Assembly: GCA_021780935.1 (NCBI GenBank)
Contig: JAJXXT010000018.1
Location: 1 to 15,792, forward strand
Direction of reading: 5' to 3'
DNA from: Pseudomonadota bacterium
Lineage (GTDB): Bacteria > Pseudomonadota > Alphaproteobacteria > Acetobacterales > Acetobacteraceae
DNA length: 15,792 nt
The notes under the pieces: model-generated
Databases searched by the model: none
The model's input: only the letters and a program-made list of their open reading frames with translations
What the model was told of the DNA's origin: nothing
In this document: one piece after another, positions 1-7,224 of the stretch
How the letters are laid out: every line of letters begins with the position of its first letter
How positions within the stretch are numbered: the first letter of the stretch is position 1
Program-made: the position numbers and the translations under genes

Positions 1-102
1 ACCCGCCGCTCGATCGAGGAAACGGCTGCGACGGTGGTGCAGCTCATGGACGCCTGGCACGCGCGCCGCCGCAAGCAGACCGAGGCCGCTTCCGAGCCAT
101 GA
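1..102 (+). CDS. C-terminal end of probable pyruvate,phosphate/water dikinase regulatory protein (partial)
   Basis: An open frame enters from the left edge and ends at TGA 100-102, giving the last 33 residues of a protein. The tail contains TRRSIEETAATVVQLM, which resembles the C-terminus of the PpsR/PDRP family (DUF299). These are bifunctional kinase/phosphorylases that switch PEP synthase or pyruvate,phosphate dikinase on and off by phosphorylating a threonine next to the catalytic histidine. None of the catalytic part is visible. The stop overlaps the maf start by 4 nt (ATGA), which implies translational coupling, and a PpsR-like gene next to maf is an arrangement I know from alphaproteobacteria. 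The family call rests on a short tail plus that synteny, so it is moderate. Confidence 0.6.
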   Translation, partial: TRRSIEETAATVVQLMDAWHARRRKQTEAASEP

Positions 103-722
103 CCATGCCGTCGCTGCAATCGCCGATACCACCGCTGATCCTGGCCAGCGCCTCGCCGGCCCGGCGCGCCTTGCTCGCGGCATGCGGGCTGGACTTTCGC
201 GCCCTTCCCGCCGCGGTGGACGAACAGGCCCTGAAGCAATCCGCCCGCGGCGAAGGGTCCAGCGCCGGCGAGGCCGCGCTGCTGCTCGCCGAAACCAAGG
301 CCCAGCGCCTGTCGCGGCGCCATCCCGAAGCACTGATCATCGGCGCCGACCAGATCCTGGTCCAGGATGGCACCTGGTTCGACAAGCCCGCCGACGAAGC
401 GGCCGCGCGCGCCCAGCTCCGAACCCTGCGCGGCCAATGGCATATGTTGGAGACGGCGCTGGTCTGCGTCGCTGCCGGTGAGCGCGTCTGGCACCATCTG
501 GCTCGGCCCCGGCTGCATATGCGGCCATTCTCCGAGGCCGCGCTCGAGGCCTATCTCGCGATCGAGGGCGAGCATGTCACCGGCAGCGTCGGTGCCTATC
601 GGCTGGAAGGCCCGGGCGCGCTCCTGTTCGACCGCGTGGAGGGCGAACACAGCGCCATCCTCGGCCTGCCTCTGCTGCCGCTGCTCGGGTTCCTGCGTCA
701 GCGCGGTGTGCTGCTCGACTGA
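99..722 (+). CDS. maf: Maf/YceF family nucleoside triphosphate pyrophosphatase
   Basis: This 207-residue protein is a Maf family nucleotide pyrophosphatase. Such enzymes hydrolyse non-canonical or modified NTPs to NMP plus PPi in the cytoplasm (house-cleaning). Visible hallmarks are the N-terminal SASPARR motif (residues 17-23), E65 and K67, the GADQ segment with candidate catalytic Asp84, and the C-terminal GAYRLEG...EGEHSAILGLPL segment (about 165-191). The GADQ form is closer to the YceF-like subgroup than to the SADT form of canonical Maf, but substrate preference cannot be settled from motifs. The ATG at 99 is preferred because it overlaps the upstream stop; ATG 105 is an alternative two codons in. 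Length is normal for the family. In many alphaproteobacteria aroE follows maf; here a hairpin and convergent genes follow. Confidence 0.92.
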   Translation: MTMPSLQSPIPPLILASASPARRALLAACGLDFRALPAAVDEQALKQSARGEGSSAGEAALLLAETKAQRLSRRHPEALIIGADQILVQDGTWFDKPADEAAARAQLRTLRGQWHMLETALVCVAAGERVWHHLARPRLHMRPFSEAALEAYLAIEGEHVTGSVGAYRLEGPGALLFDRVEGEHSAILGLPLLPLLGFLRQRGVLLD

Positions 723-785
723 TATTCACCGCTGCAGGGATGCGCGCCGGGCTGGCGGGGGGCGGCGCGCGAAACCAAGACCCGA

Positions 786-827
786 TACCAACCTGCCGAG
801 ATGTGTCAGCACCTCGGCGGGTTGGTA
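786..827 (+). terminator. Hairpin terminator after maf
   Basis: A 15-bp inverted repeat (arms 786-800 and 813-827) encloses a 12-nt loop and lies 63 bp after the maf stop. The only imperfection becomes a U-G pair in RNA made from the plus strand, but an A-C mismatch in RNA from the minus strand, which favours termination of maf transcription. No T-tract follows, so it may be a weak intrinsic terminator or an RNA-stabilising 3' hairpin. The rest of 723-837 shows nothing else recognisable. Confidence 0.5.
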
Positions 828-837
828 AGGCGCCGCG

Positions 838-2106
838 TCACCCTGGTTCGGTCGCCAGCACCGGCACCGGTGCGCGGCCACGCCCGATCAGCATCACCAG
901 CACCGAGGCGAGCAGGCACAGGCCGCCGGAAATGGTGAAAGCGAGCGCGTAGGTACCGAGACCGACGCGCGCGAGCCCGGCGAGCCAGGCCGCAGCGGCC
1001 GCGCCGAGCTGGTGCGAGGCGGCGATCCAGCCGAAGAATACCGGCGCCCGCTGTTCGCCGAAGCTGCGCGCCGCCAGCCGGACGGTCGGCGGCACGGTGG
1101 CGATCCAGTCCAGCCCGTAGAACACCGCGAACAGCGACAGGCCCCAGAACGACCACTGAAACGCGAACGGCAGGTAGAGCAGCGACAGGCCGCGCAAGCC
1201 ATAGTACCAGGCCAGCAGCGAGCGGTTGTCGAGCCGATCGGAGAGCCAGCCCGAGCCGGTGGTGCCGGCGAGGTCGAGGATGCCCATGGCCGCCAGGAGA
1301 CTCGCCCCGGTCACGGCGGGGATGCCGTAATCGATGCAGGCCGGGATCAGGTGCGTGCCGATCAGGCCGTTGGTCGAGGCGCCGCAAATGAAGAAGCTGC
1401 CAGCGAGCAGCCAGAAATCGCGGCTCCGCGCCCCGGTCGCCAGGGCAGCGAGCGCGGTGCCGATCGGGTTGGCCCGGCGCGGCGCCGGTTCCACCACCGC
1501 CCCGCCATAGGGCGGGATGCCGAGATCGGCCGGCTCGTCGCGCATCAGCAGCGCAACGAGCGGGATCAGCGCCGCCGCCGCGGCGGCAATGGTGACCGAT
1601 ACCGCCCGCCAGCCATAGGATTGGGCGAGGCGCGCCAACACCGGCAGGAAGACGAGCTGGCCGGTCGCGGTGCTGGCGGTCAGAACCCCCATCACCAGTC
1701 CGCGGCGCACGGCGAACCATCGCGCCGCCACCGTCGCGCCCAGCACCAGCGCGATCACCCCCGAGCCGATGCCGACGACGGCCCCCCAGAGCAGGGTGAG
1801 CTGCCAGGCCGCTCGCATCTGCGTGGTGAGTGCGACGCCGGTAGCGATCAGCGCCAGCGCGAGCACCATGCAGCGGCGCAGGCCGAAGCGCTGCAGCAGC
1901 GCCGCCGCGAACGGGCCGGCGAGGCCGTAGAGTAGGATGTTGAGCGCGATGGCGAAGGAGATGGTCGCGTTCGACCAGCCGAATTCGTGCTCCAGCGGCA
2001 CGATGAGCACCCCCGGCGCGGCGCGGGTGCCGGCCCCGACGAGCAGCGTGACGAAGGTGACGGCCATCACCACCCAGGCATAGTGCAGGCGCGCGCGCCC
2101 CTTCAT
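838..2106 (-). CDS. MFS family transporter
   Basis: This is a 422-residue polytopic membrane protein of the major facilitator superfamily, about 12 hydrophobic segments arranged as two six-helix halves with a loop near the middle. The TM2-TM3 loop shows the usual basic pattern (AALLQRFGLRR), and the equivalent loop in the second half reads GSGWLSDRLDNRS. The sequence recalls the oxalate/formate-antiporter-like and carboxylate-transporting MFS groups, but the substrate is not determinable. The ATG at 2106 was chosen because a GGGGGG Shine-Dalgarno tract lies just upstream and the protein then starts directly before TM1; an in-frame extension to 2211 would run into the upstream hairpin. It lies in the operon's direction but beyond the hairpin at 2201-2242, so it probably has its own promoter. 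Uptake of the operon's acid substrate, or export of a product, is a guess from position. Confidence 0.85.
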   Translation of the reverse strand: MKGRARLHYAWVVMAVTFVTLLVGAGTRAAPGVLIVPLEHEFGWSNATISFAIALNILLYGLAGPFAAALLQRFGLRRCMVLALALIATGVALTTQMRAAWQLTLLWGAVVGIGSGVIALVLGATVAARWFAVRRGLVMGVLTASTATGQLVFLPVLARLAQSYGWRAVSVTIAAAAAALIPLVALLMRDEPADLGIPPYGGAVVEPAPRRANPIGTALAALATGARSRDFWLLAGSFFICGASTNGLIGTHLIPACIDYGIPAVTGASLLAAMGILDLAGTTGSGWLSDRLDNRSLLAWYYGLRGLSLLYLPFAFQWSFWGLSLFAVFYGLDWIATVPPTVRLAARSFGEQRAPVFFGWIAASHQLGAAAAAWLAGLARVGLGTYALAFTISGGLCLLASVLVMLIGRGRAPVPVLATEPG

Positions 2107-2200
2107 GCTCAACCCCCCACGCCCGTCATCCATCGCCATCCGCCATACCAGAAAATCGGCGGCAGGACGTTGGCGCGCGTGCAGGTTTGCCATGGCCCAA

Positions 2201-2242
2201 GCGCGGGGCACGGCGACGGCGGACCATCGCCGTGCCCCGCGC
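2201..2242 (-). terminator. Perfect 16-bp hairpin closing the catabolic operon
   Basis: Arms 2201-2216 and 2227-2242 are perfect reverse complements of 16 bp, GC-rich, around a 10-nt loop. The structure begins 12 nt after the acyl-CoA ligase stop on the minus strand. Only two T residues follow in that direction, so it may act as a T-poor terminator or attenuate read-through into the MFS gene. The remaining 2107-2200 leader of the MFS gene shows no convincing promoter. Confidence 0.6.
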
Positions 2243-2254
2243 CCAGGCGAGGGA

Positions 2255-3883
2255 TCACGGCGCCGGGGCGTAGTCGCGGTAGCGTTCGCGCAGCGTCAGC
2301 TTGTGGATCTTGCCTGTGGCCGTCATCGGAAACGCGTCGAGGAATTCCACCGCGTCGGGCAGCCACCAGCTCGCCACTTTCGGCTGGATATGCGCGAGCA
2401 ACGTCGCCGCGTCCACCGTCGCGCCCTCGCGGCGGACCACGAGCAGCAGCGGGCGCTCCTGCCATTTCGGATGCGGCACCGCGATCACCGCGGCGAGCAG
2501 CACGTCCGGATGGCTGGCCGCGGCGTTCTCGAGCTCGATCGAGCTGATCCACTCGCCGCCCGACTTGATCACGTCCTTGGACCGATCACGCAGCGTGACA
2601 TAGCCATCGGGATCGATCACCGCCATGTCCCCGGTGATGAGGTAACCCTCGGGGTCGAGCGCCTCGCCGCCCTTGAGGTAGCCGGACGCGATCCAGGGCG
2701 ATTTCACCCGCAGATGGCCGAGCGCCTGGCCGTCCGCCGGCAATTCCTGCCCGGCATCATCGACGATGCGCGCCGAGACGCCGCAGGCGATGCGGCCGGA
2801 CTTCATGCGCAGATCGATGCGGGTGTCGAAATCGTCCATGTCGCTGCCGGGCTTCGGCGTCGGCATCGTCGCCATCAGCGCCTCGGTCATGCCCCAGGCC
2901 TGGATGTAGCTGACGCCATAGTCCCGATCCAGACGTTCGACCATGCTGCGCGGTGGCGCCGAGCCGCTGGAGAGCGACATCCGCAAGGTCGAGAAGCGCT
3001 TGCCGCTGCGCCCGAGCCAATCGAGCAGGATCAGCCAGAAGCTGGGCACGCCGGCGGTGATGGTGACACCCTCGCCCTCGATCAGTTCGTAGAGTTTCTC
3101 CGGCTCATAGTTGCGCCCGGGAAGCACGAGCTTGGAGCCGGTGTAGCAGGCCGAGAACGGCATGTTCCAGGCGTTGCCATGGAACAGCGGCGCCATCGGC
3201 ATCATCACCTCGCGCATGCCGTCGCGGTGATCGGGGAAGAAGGCGAAGGAACCGCCCACCAGCGTCTGCAGCACCAGCGCCCGGTGCGAATAGACGACGC
3301 CCTTGGGGTTGCCCGTCGTGCCGGAGGTGTAGCAGATCGTCGCCGCGCTGCGCTCGTCGAACGAGGGCCAGGCGAAATCCCGTTCATCCTCGGTGGCGAT
3401 CAATGTTTCGTAGCAATGGACGTTCGGCAGTTTCGTTTCCGGCATGTCGTCGGCATCGGCCATGACGACATAGCCGACGATGCTGGTGAGCCGTGACGCG
3501 ATCGCCTCGGCAATCGGTAGCGTCAGCCGGTCGACGAACAGCCAGCGATCCTCGGCATGATTGATGATGTAGACGAGCTGTTCCGGGAATAGCCGGGGAT
3601 TGACCGTGTGCAGCACGGCGCCGCTGCCCGGCGCGGCGTAGAACATCTCGAAGTGCCGGTACGTGTTCCACGCCAGCGTCGCGACCGGCGTGCCCTCGCC
3701 GACGCCGAGGCGGCGCAGAGCCTTGGCCATGCGCTGCGTCCGCCGATGGACCTCGGCGTAACTGCTGCGATGGATGCGGCCGTCGATCTCGCGCGCGACC
3801 ACCTCCGTGGCCCCGTGGTAGCGCCCGGCATGCTCGATGAACATGGACAGCAGCAGAGGCGTGTCCATCATCAGGCCTTGCAT
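2255..3883 (-). CDS. Acyl-CoA ligase (AMP-forming; AtuH/DmdB-like)
   Basis: This 542-residue enzyme belongs to the ANL adenylate-forming superfamily and should activate a free carboxylic acid to its CoA thioester with ATP via an acyl-AMP. Visible core motifs are the P-loop YTSGTTGNPKG (185-195), QAWGMTE (328-334), YLITGDMA (414-421), the hinge region RDRSKDVIKSGGEWIS (432-447) and the C-terminal catalytic lysine K525 in PMTATGKIHK. It resembles the medium/long-chain and methylthiopropionate (DmdB) CoA ligase group; Pseudomonas AtuH has the analogous role. Three ATGs cluster at 3892, 3889 and 3883. I chose 3883 because the GGGGGG tract is then 9 nt upstream; the other two sit almost on it. It is the last gene before the terminator, 32 nt after the GST stop. 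It probably supplies the first CoA ester of the pathway. Confidence 0.9.
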   Translation of the reverse strand: MQGLMMDTPLLLSMFIEHAGRYHGATEVVAREIDGRIHRSSYAEVHRRTQRMAKALRRLGVGEGTPVATLAWNTYRHFEMFYAAPGSGAVLHTVNPRLFPEQLVYIINHAEDRWLFVDRLTLPIAEAIASRLTSIVGYVVMADADDMPETKLPNVHCYETLIATEDERDFAWPSFDERSAATICYTSGTTGNPKGVVYSHRALVLQTLVGGSFAFFPDHRDGMREVMMPMAPLFHGNAWNMPFSACYTGSKLVLPGRNYEPEKLYELIEGEGVTITAGVPSFWLILLDWLGRSGKRFSTLRMSLSSGSAPPRSMVERLDRDYGVSYIQAWGMTEALMATMPTPKPGSDMDDFDTRIDLRMKSGRIACGVSARIVDDAGQELPADGQALGHLRVKSPWIASGYLKGGEALDPEGYLITGDMAVIDPDGYVTLRDRSKDVIKSGGEWISSIELENAAASHPDVLLAAVIAVPHPKWQERPLLLVVRREGATVDAATLLAHIQPKVASWWLPDAVEFLDAFPMTATGKIHKLTLRERYRDYAPAP

Positions 3884-3915
3884 CGTCATCATCCCCCCGC
3901 GAGTCCAGTTCCGGT

Positions 3916-4569
3916 TCAGGTGCTCGGTCTTGCCGCAAGCCGGTCGACCCATGCGCTCGGCCCCTGCGCGGCGAGGGCGCGGCGATAGCCCTCCCGTGCC
4001 GCGAGGCGGCCCCAATAGGCCGCGACCGCATCGGAGAAATGCGTGTCCAGACCGAGAATTTCGGCCAGCATCAGGGCGTAGCCAACGGCGATGTCGGCGG
4101 CGGTGAAGCGCCCGGCAGCGAGATACGGTTCGGTCGCCACCACGGCATCGATGCCGCGCAGGCGGCCGGCGAACCAACGCGCATAATCCTCCGCCACGAC
4201 CCCGAGCCCGCGTCCGGCCTCCAGCCGCGAATAGCGCAGCACGAGGGCTTGCGGGAACGTGAGCGATGCCTCGCCGAAGGCGAGAAAGTTGAGGAAAGCG
4301 CCGTAGCCGGGCTCGTCGGCCGCGACAGCGAGTGGCGTCGGGCCGTAGCGGGTGACGAGATACTGGCAGATCGCGGCCGACTCGGTCATCCGTGTCGCAC
4401 CATCGATCAGCAGCGGCACGGTTCCGAGCGGATTGATCGCGAGATAGGTCTTCTGGTGCACGCGCGGCGGGAACGGCAACAGCTCCAGCCGATAGGGCAG
4501 GCCGAGCTCTTCCAGCGCCCAGAGGACGCGAAAGGAGCGCGCGCTGGCGCAGTGATAGAGCGTGATCAT
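3916..4569 (-). CDS. Glutathione S-transferase family protein
   Basis: The product is a 217-residue soluble protein with GST fold. The N-terminal thioredoxin-like domain (about 1-78) contains LYHCASARSFRV, with Ser9, Cys7 and Ser12 near the usual catalytic position, then NPLGTVPLL with the cis-proline P52, and TESAAICQYL with E63-S64, where the glutathione gamma-glutamyl group normally binds. The C-terminal helical domain (about 85-205) includes the FTAADIAVGYAL segment typical of GSTs. The ATG at 4569 overlaps the AtuA stop (ATGA), which fixes the start and implies translational coupling; an ATG three codons earlier is less likely. A GST is not part of the Pseudomonas atu operon. It could detoxify an electrophilic enal or enoyl intermediate, or perform an isomerisation, but that is inference. 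Confidence 0.87.
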   Translation of the reverse strand: MITLYHCASARSFRVLWALEELGLPYRLELLPFPPRVHQKTYLAINPLGTVPLLIDGATRMTESAAICQYLVTRYGPTPLAVAADEPGYGAFLNFLAFGEASLTFPQALVLRYSRLEAGRGLGVVAEDYARWFAGRLRGIDAVVATEPYLAAGRFTAADIAVGYALMLAEILGLDTHFSDAVAAYWGRLAAREGYRRALAAQGPSAWVDRLAARPST

Positions 4570-6356
4570 GCGCCGCACTCCGCCGCGATCGCGGGCGGCA
4601 CCGGAATCGGGTAATCCATCAGCATTTGCGCGAAAGCCTTGCCCTGCGGATCGTTGCGCAGCGACGCCACGCCGCCGCCGCCGAGCACCTGGTGCAGCAG
4701 GAAGTTGAGGCCGTTGATGCCTGGCAGCTCGAAGCGCTCGACACGGCCGCGCAGATGATGGGCAAAGAATTCGGCCACCGCCGCCTCGGTCAGCGCGGCG
4801 CGGATATAGGGCAGGAAGTCCGCGCGGCGTGCCATGACACCGATATTGGCGCTATCCCCTTTGTCGCCGCTGCGGCCCCAGGCGAGCGCGATCAGCGGCA
4901 CCGTCGGCGCGTCCGGCGGGGTAAGCGCGATCTCGCCGGGAGGGTCGGGCGGCAAGGCGGCGGGATCGAAATCCCCGGCCAGCGTCGCCGGCGCGGCGGT
5001 GGCGACGCCGGCGATTTCGACCGTCACCGGCACATCGGCCTTGGGCACCAGGCAGGAGAACAGCCGTACCACCGGCATTACCTTCGGCCGGTTGCCGCCC
5101 ATGCCGCTGATCCCCGGCGCCATCGAGGTGCCGGACGAGGTCAGTTCCCGCACCAGCAGTTCGAGCGCCTTCGGGTCCGGATGGCGCGCGCCGAGCTTGA
5201 GGTTGACCTCCCGCGTGCCGCGCGCGCGCGAATGCGGGCCATAGGCGGCCTCGGCGCCGATCACCTCGACGCTGGTCTCGGTGTAGGGCGGCAGGTTCAT
5301 CGCCATCAGCATCCGGCCGCACCGCCGCAGCACCGCATCCGCCACCGCTTCGGCCTTCCGTGCCGCATCCAGCCCCGCGATGCTGAGAAAGGCCCCGACC
5401 CGGTAGCCGTCCTGATAGGTGGCGCTGACCTTGTAGCTGGCCGTGGGCGGGCGGCCGCTTGCGTTGCTCACGCGCACGCGCTCCGGCCCGGCGGACTCGA
5501 TGCTGACCCGGGTGAAGTCGCAGCTCACATCGGGCAGCAGATAGGCGCGCGGATCGCCGATCTCGTAGAGCAGCTGCTCGCCGACGGTCGCCGGGCTGAC
5601 CAGCCCGCCGGTGCCGGGCGGCTTGGAGACGACGAAGCTGCCGTCGGCGGCCAGCTCGGCCACCGGATAGCCGATATCGGCCCAGTCCCCGGTGCGCTCC
5701 CAGTCGGTATGCAGGCCGCCCGTGGCCTGCGCGCCGCATTCGAGGATATGGCCGGCGAGCGCACCGCCGGCCAGCGCATCGAAGGCCTCGGGCGGCCAGC
5801 CGAACGCATGGATGCCGATGCCCAGTGTCACCGCGCTGTCGACACAGCGGCCGGTGATGACGATGTCCGCGCCGCGGTCGAGCGCGGCGGCGATCGGGCG
5901 CGCGCCGAGATAGGCGTTCATGCTCCACAGCGCCGGCGGCAGCGGCGCGCCCGTATACATCTCGCGCGTGCCGGCGGCCCGATAGGCCTCGGCGCGGTCC
6001 AGCAGATCGTCCCCGAGCACGAGGCCGACCTTGAGCCGGCTGCCCGCGGCGGCGATCTTTGCCTCCAGCGCGCGGGCGCAGGCCCGCGGATTGACCCCGC
6101 CCGCGTTGGCCACGACCTTGACCCCAGCCGCCTCCAGCCGCGGCAGCACGCGCGCGATCATGCTGACGAAATCATGCGCGTAGCCGGCCTCCGGGTCCTT
6201 CGCCCGGGCGCGGGCCATGATCGACATGGTGACCTCGGCCAGATAGTCGAACACCAGGTAGTCGATCCCGCCGCCGGCCAGAAGCTGCGGCGCGGCGATG
6301 GCGCTGTCGCCCCAGAAGCCCGACGCGCCGCCGATGCGAACCGTGCGTGGTGCCAT
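4566..6356 (-). CDS. atuA: Acyclic terpene utilisation AtuA family protein
   Basis: This 596-residue protein matches the AtuA family (DUF1446). The N-terminal domain opens with RIGGASGFWGDS (7-18) and has conserved stretches such as VVANAGGVNP (81-90), GLVLGDDLL (111-119) and DIVITGRCVDSA (164-175). A C-terminal domain of about 110 residues carries GRSGDKGDSANIG (494-506). In some bacteria the C-terminal part is encoded separately; here both are fused. AtuA is needed for citronellol/geraniol growth in Pseudomonas, but its reaction is, to my knowledge, not firmly established. ATG 6356 was chosen because GAGG lies 5 nt upstream; GTG 6371, which overlaps the hydratase stop as GTGA, is the alternative. 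It is tightly linked to carboxylase, hydratase and dehydrogenases, the classic context. Confidence 0.9.
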   Translation of the reverse strand: MAPRTVRIGGASGFWGDSAIAAPQLLAGGGIDYLVFDYLAEVTMSIMARARAKDPEAGYAHDFVSMIARVLPRLEAAGVKVVANAGGVNPRACARALEAKIAAAGSRLKVGLVLGDDLLDRAEAYRAAGTREMYTGAPLPPALWSMNAYLGARPIAAALDRGADIVITGRCVDSAVTLGIGIHAFGWPPEAFDALAGGALAGHILECGAQATGGLHTDWERTGDWADIGYPVAELAADGSFVVSKPPGTGGLVSPATVGEQLLYEIGDPRAYLLPDVSCDFTRVSIESAGPERVRVSNASGRPPTASYKVSATYQDGYRVGAFLSIAGLDAARKAEAVADAVLRRCGRMLMAMNLPPYTETSVEVIGAEAAYGPHSRARGTREVNLKLGARHPDPKALELLVRELTSSGTSMAPGISGMGGNRPKVMPVVRLFSCLVPKADVPVTVEIAGVATAAPATLAGDFDPAALPPDPPGEIALTPPDAPTVPLIALAWGRSGDKGDSANIGVMARRADFLPYIRAALTEAAVAEFFAHHLRGRVERFELPGINGLNFLLHQVLGGGGVASLRNDPQGKAFAQMLMDYPIPVPPAIAAECGA

Positions 6357-6367
6357 TCCGTCCTCGC

Positions 6368-7219
6368 TCACGATGGGTCTGCCGCGGTGATGGCCGGGGT
6401 GGGGGCTGCCCAGGCCGGGCGGCGCTTTTCGGTGAAGGCCCGCACGCCTTCCTGTCCCTCCGACCCGCGCAGACAGGCGCTGAAGGCCTGCGCCGCCTCC
6501 TCGCGATAGGCCGCCGGGTCGGCCTGGAGTGCGCGGCGCAGCAGGGACTTGGTCACCGCATTGGCCTCCGGCGCGCAGTTTCCGACATTGGCGAGGATGG
6601 CGCCGAGCACGGGCGCGATGTCCGCCTCGCTCACCGCGCAGGCATCGGCCAGCCCGATCGCCAGCGCCGCCGGCCCGTCCAGCCGCCGCCCGCTCAGCGC
6701 CAGCTGTCGCGCCAGGCGCAGCCCCAGCCGGCCGACGACGTAGGGCGCGATCTGCGCCGGCGGCAGGCCGAGCCCGGTCTCCGAGAGCGCGAAGCGGGCG
6801 CGGGGCCCGGCGATGACGAAGTCCGCGCAGCAGGCGAGGCCGAAGCCACCACCGAACGCCGCGCCGTCGACCACGGCGATGGTGACGAGCGGGTGGGCAT
6901 CGAGTGCTGCGAACAGCTCGCCGCCGCGCCGGTTCGACGTCAGGATCGGATCATATTCCTCCGACGCCACGTTGCGCTCCCCCTCTGGGCGTACGCGGTC
7001 GGCCCGCTTCAGATCCGCGCCGGCGCAGAAGGCGCCGTTCGCGCCCTGCAGGATCAGCGCGCGCAGCGAGCGGTCTGCGCGCGTGGCCTCCAGGATCGCC
7101 CACAAATCGTCGGTCAGCGCGGCGGTCATGGCGTTGCGGGTCGCCGGGTCGTCGATGGTGGCGAACAGCCGCCAGTCCTGGCGTTCGAGGCGGATCACGC
7201 GGGTTGCGGGAAGCGTCAT
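6368..7219 (-). CDS. Enoyl-CoA hydratase/isomerase, AtuE/LiuC (glutaconyl-CoA hydratase) type
   Basis: This 283-residue crotonase-fold protein should hydrate a 3-alkyl-glutaconyl-CoA made by the carboxylase (isohexenylglutaconyl-CoA in the atu pathway, methylglutaconyl-CoA in leucine breakdown). The oxyanion-hole regions are visible as GANGAFCAGADLK (59-71) and GAAFGGGFGLA (119-129). The second catalytic glutamate is present as E147 in FALSETGLGL, while the first crotonase glutamate position (after GGGF) is glycine, as I recall for LiuC/AtuE-like members. PPAQIAPYVVGRLG and the C-terminal AFTEKRRPAW pattern also fit that subgroup. ATG 7219 is preferred with GAGG 3 nt upstream; ATG 7231, overlapping the upstream stop, is the alternative. 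It lies between the second dehydrogenase and atuA. Confidence 0.88.
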   Translation of the reverse strand: MTLPATRVIRLERQDWRLFATIDDPATRNAMTAALTDDLWAILEATRADRSLRALILQGANGAFCAGADLKRADRVRPEGERNVASEEYDPILTSNRRGGELFAALDAHPLVTIAVVDGAAFGGGFGLACCADFVIAGPRARFALSETGLGLPPAQIAPYVVGRLGLRLARQLALSGRRLDGPAALAIGLADACAVSEADIAPVLGAILANVGNCAPEANAVTKSLLRRALQADPAAYREEAAQAFSACLRGSEGQEGVRAFTEKRRPAWAAPTPAITAADPS

Positions 7220-7224
7220 GGACC

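Noticed and set aside
2105..3496. Plus-strand open frame opposite the ligase, and similar frames at 10340-11575, 12733-13830 and 1012-1935
   Set aside because: All lie antisense to genes with firm motifs and show Arg/His/Gly-rich shadow composition.
3916..4177. Upstream extension of the acyl-CoA ligase frame
   Set aside because: It overlaps the GST gene in another frame, and the ribosome-binding tract and family-like start are at 3883.
4626..6509. Long plus-strand open frame (627 codons) opposite atuA
   Set aside because: No recognisable domain and a compositional pattern typical of antisense shadows; the AtuA frame has conserved motifs throughout.
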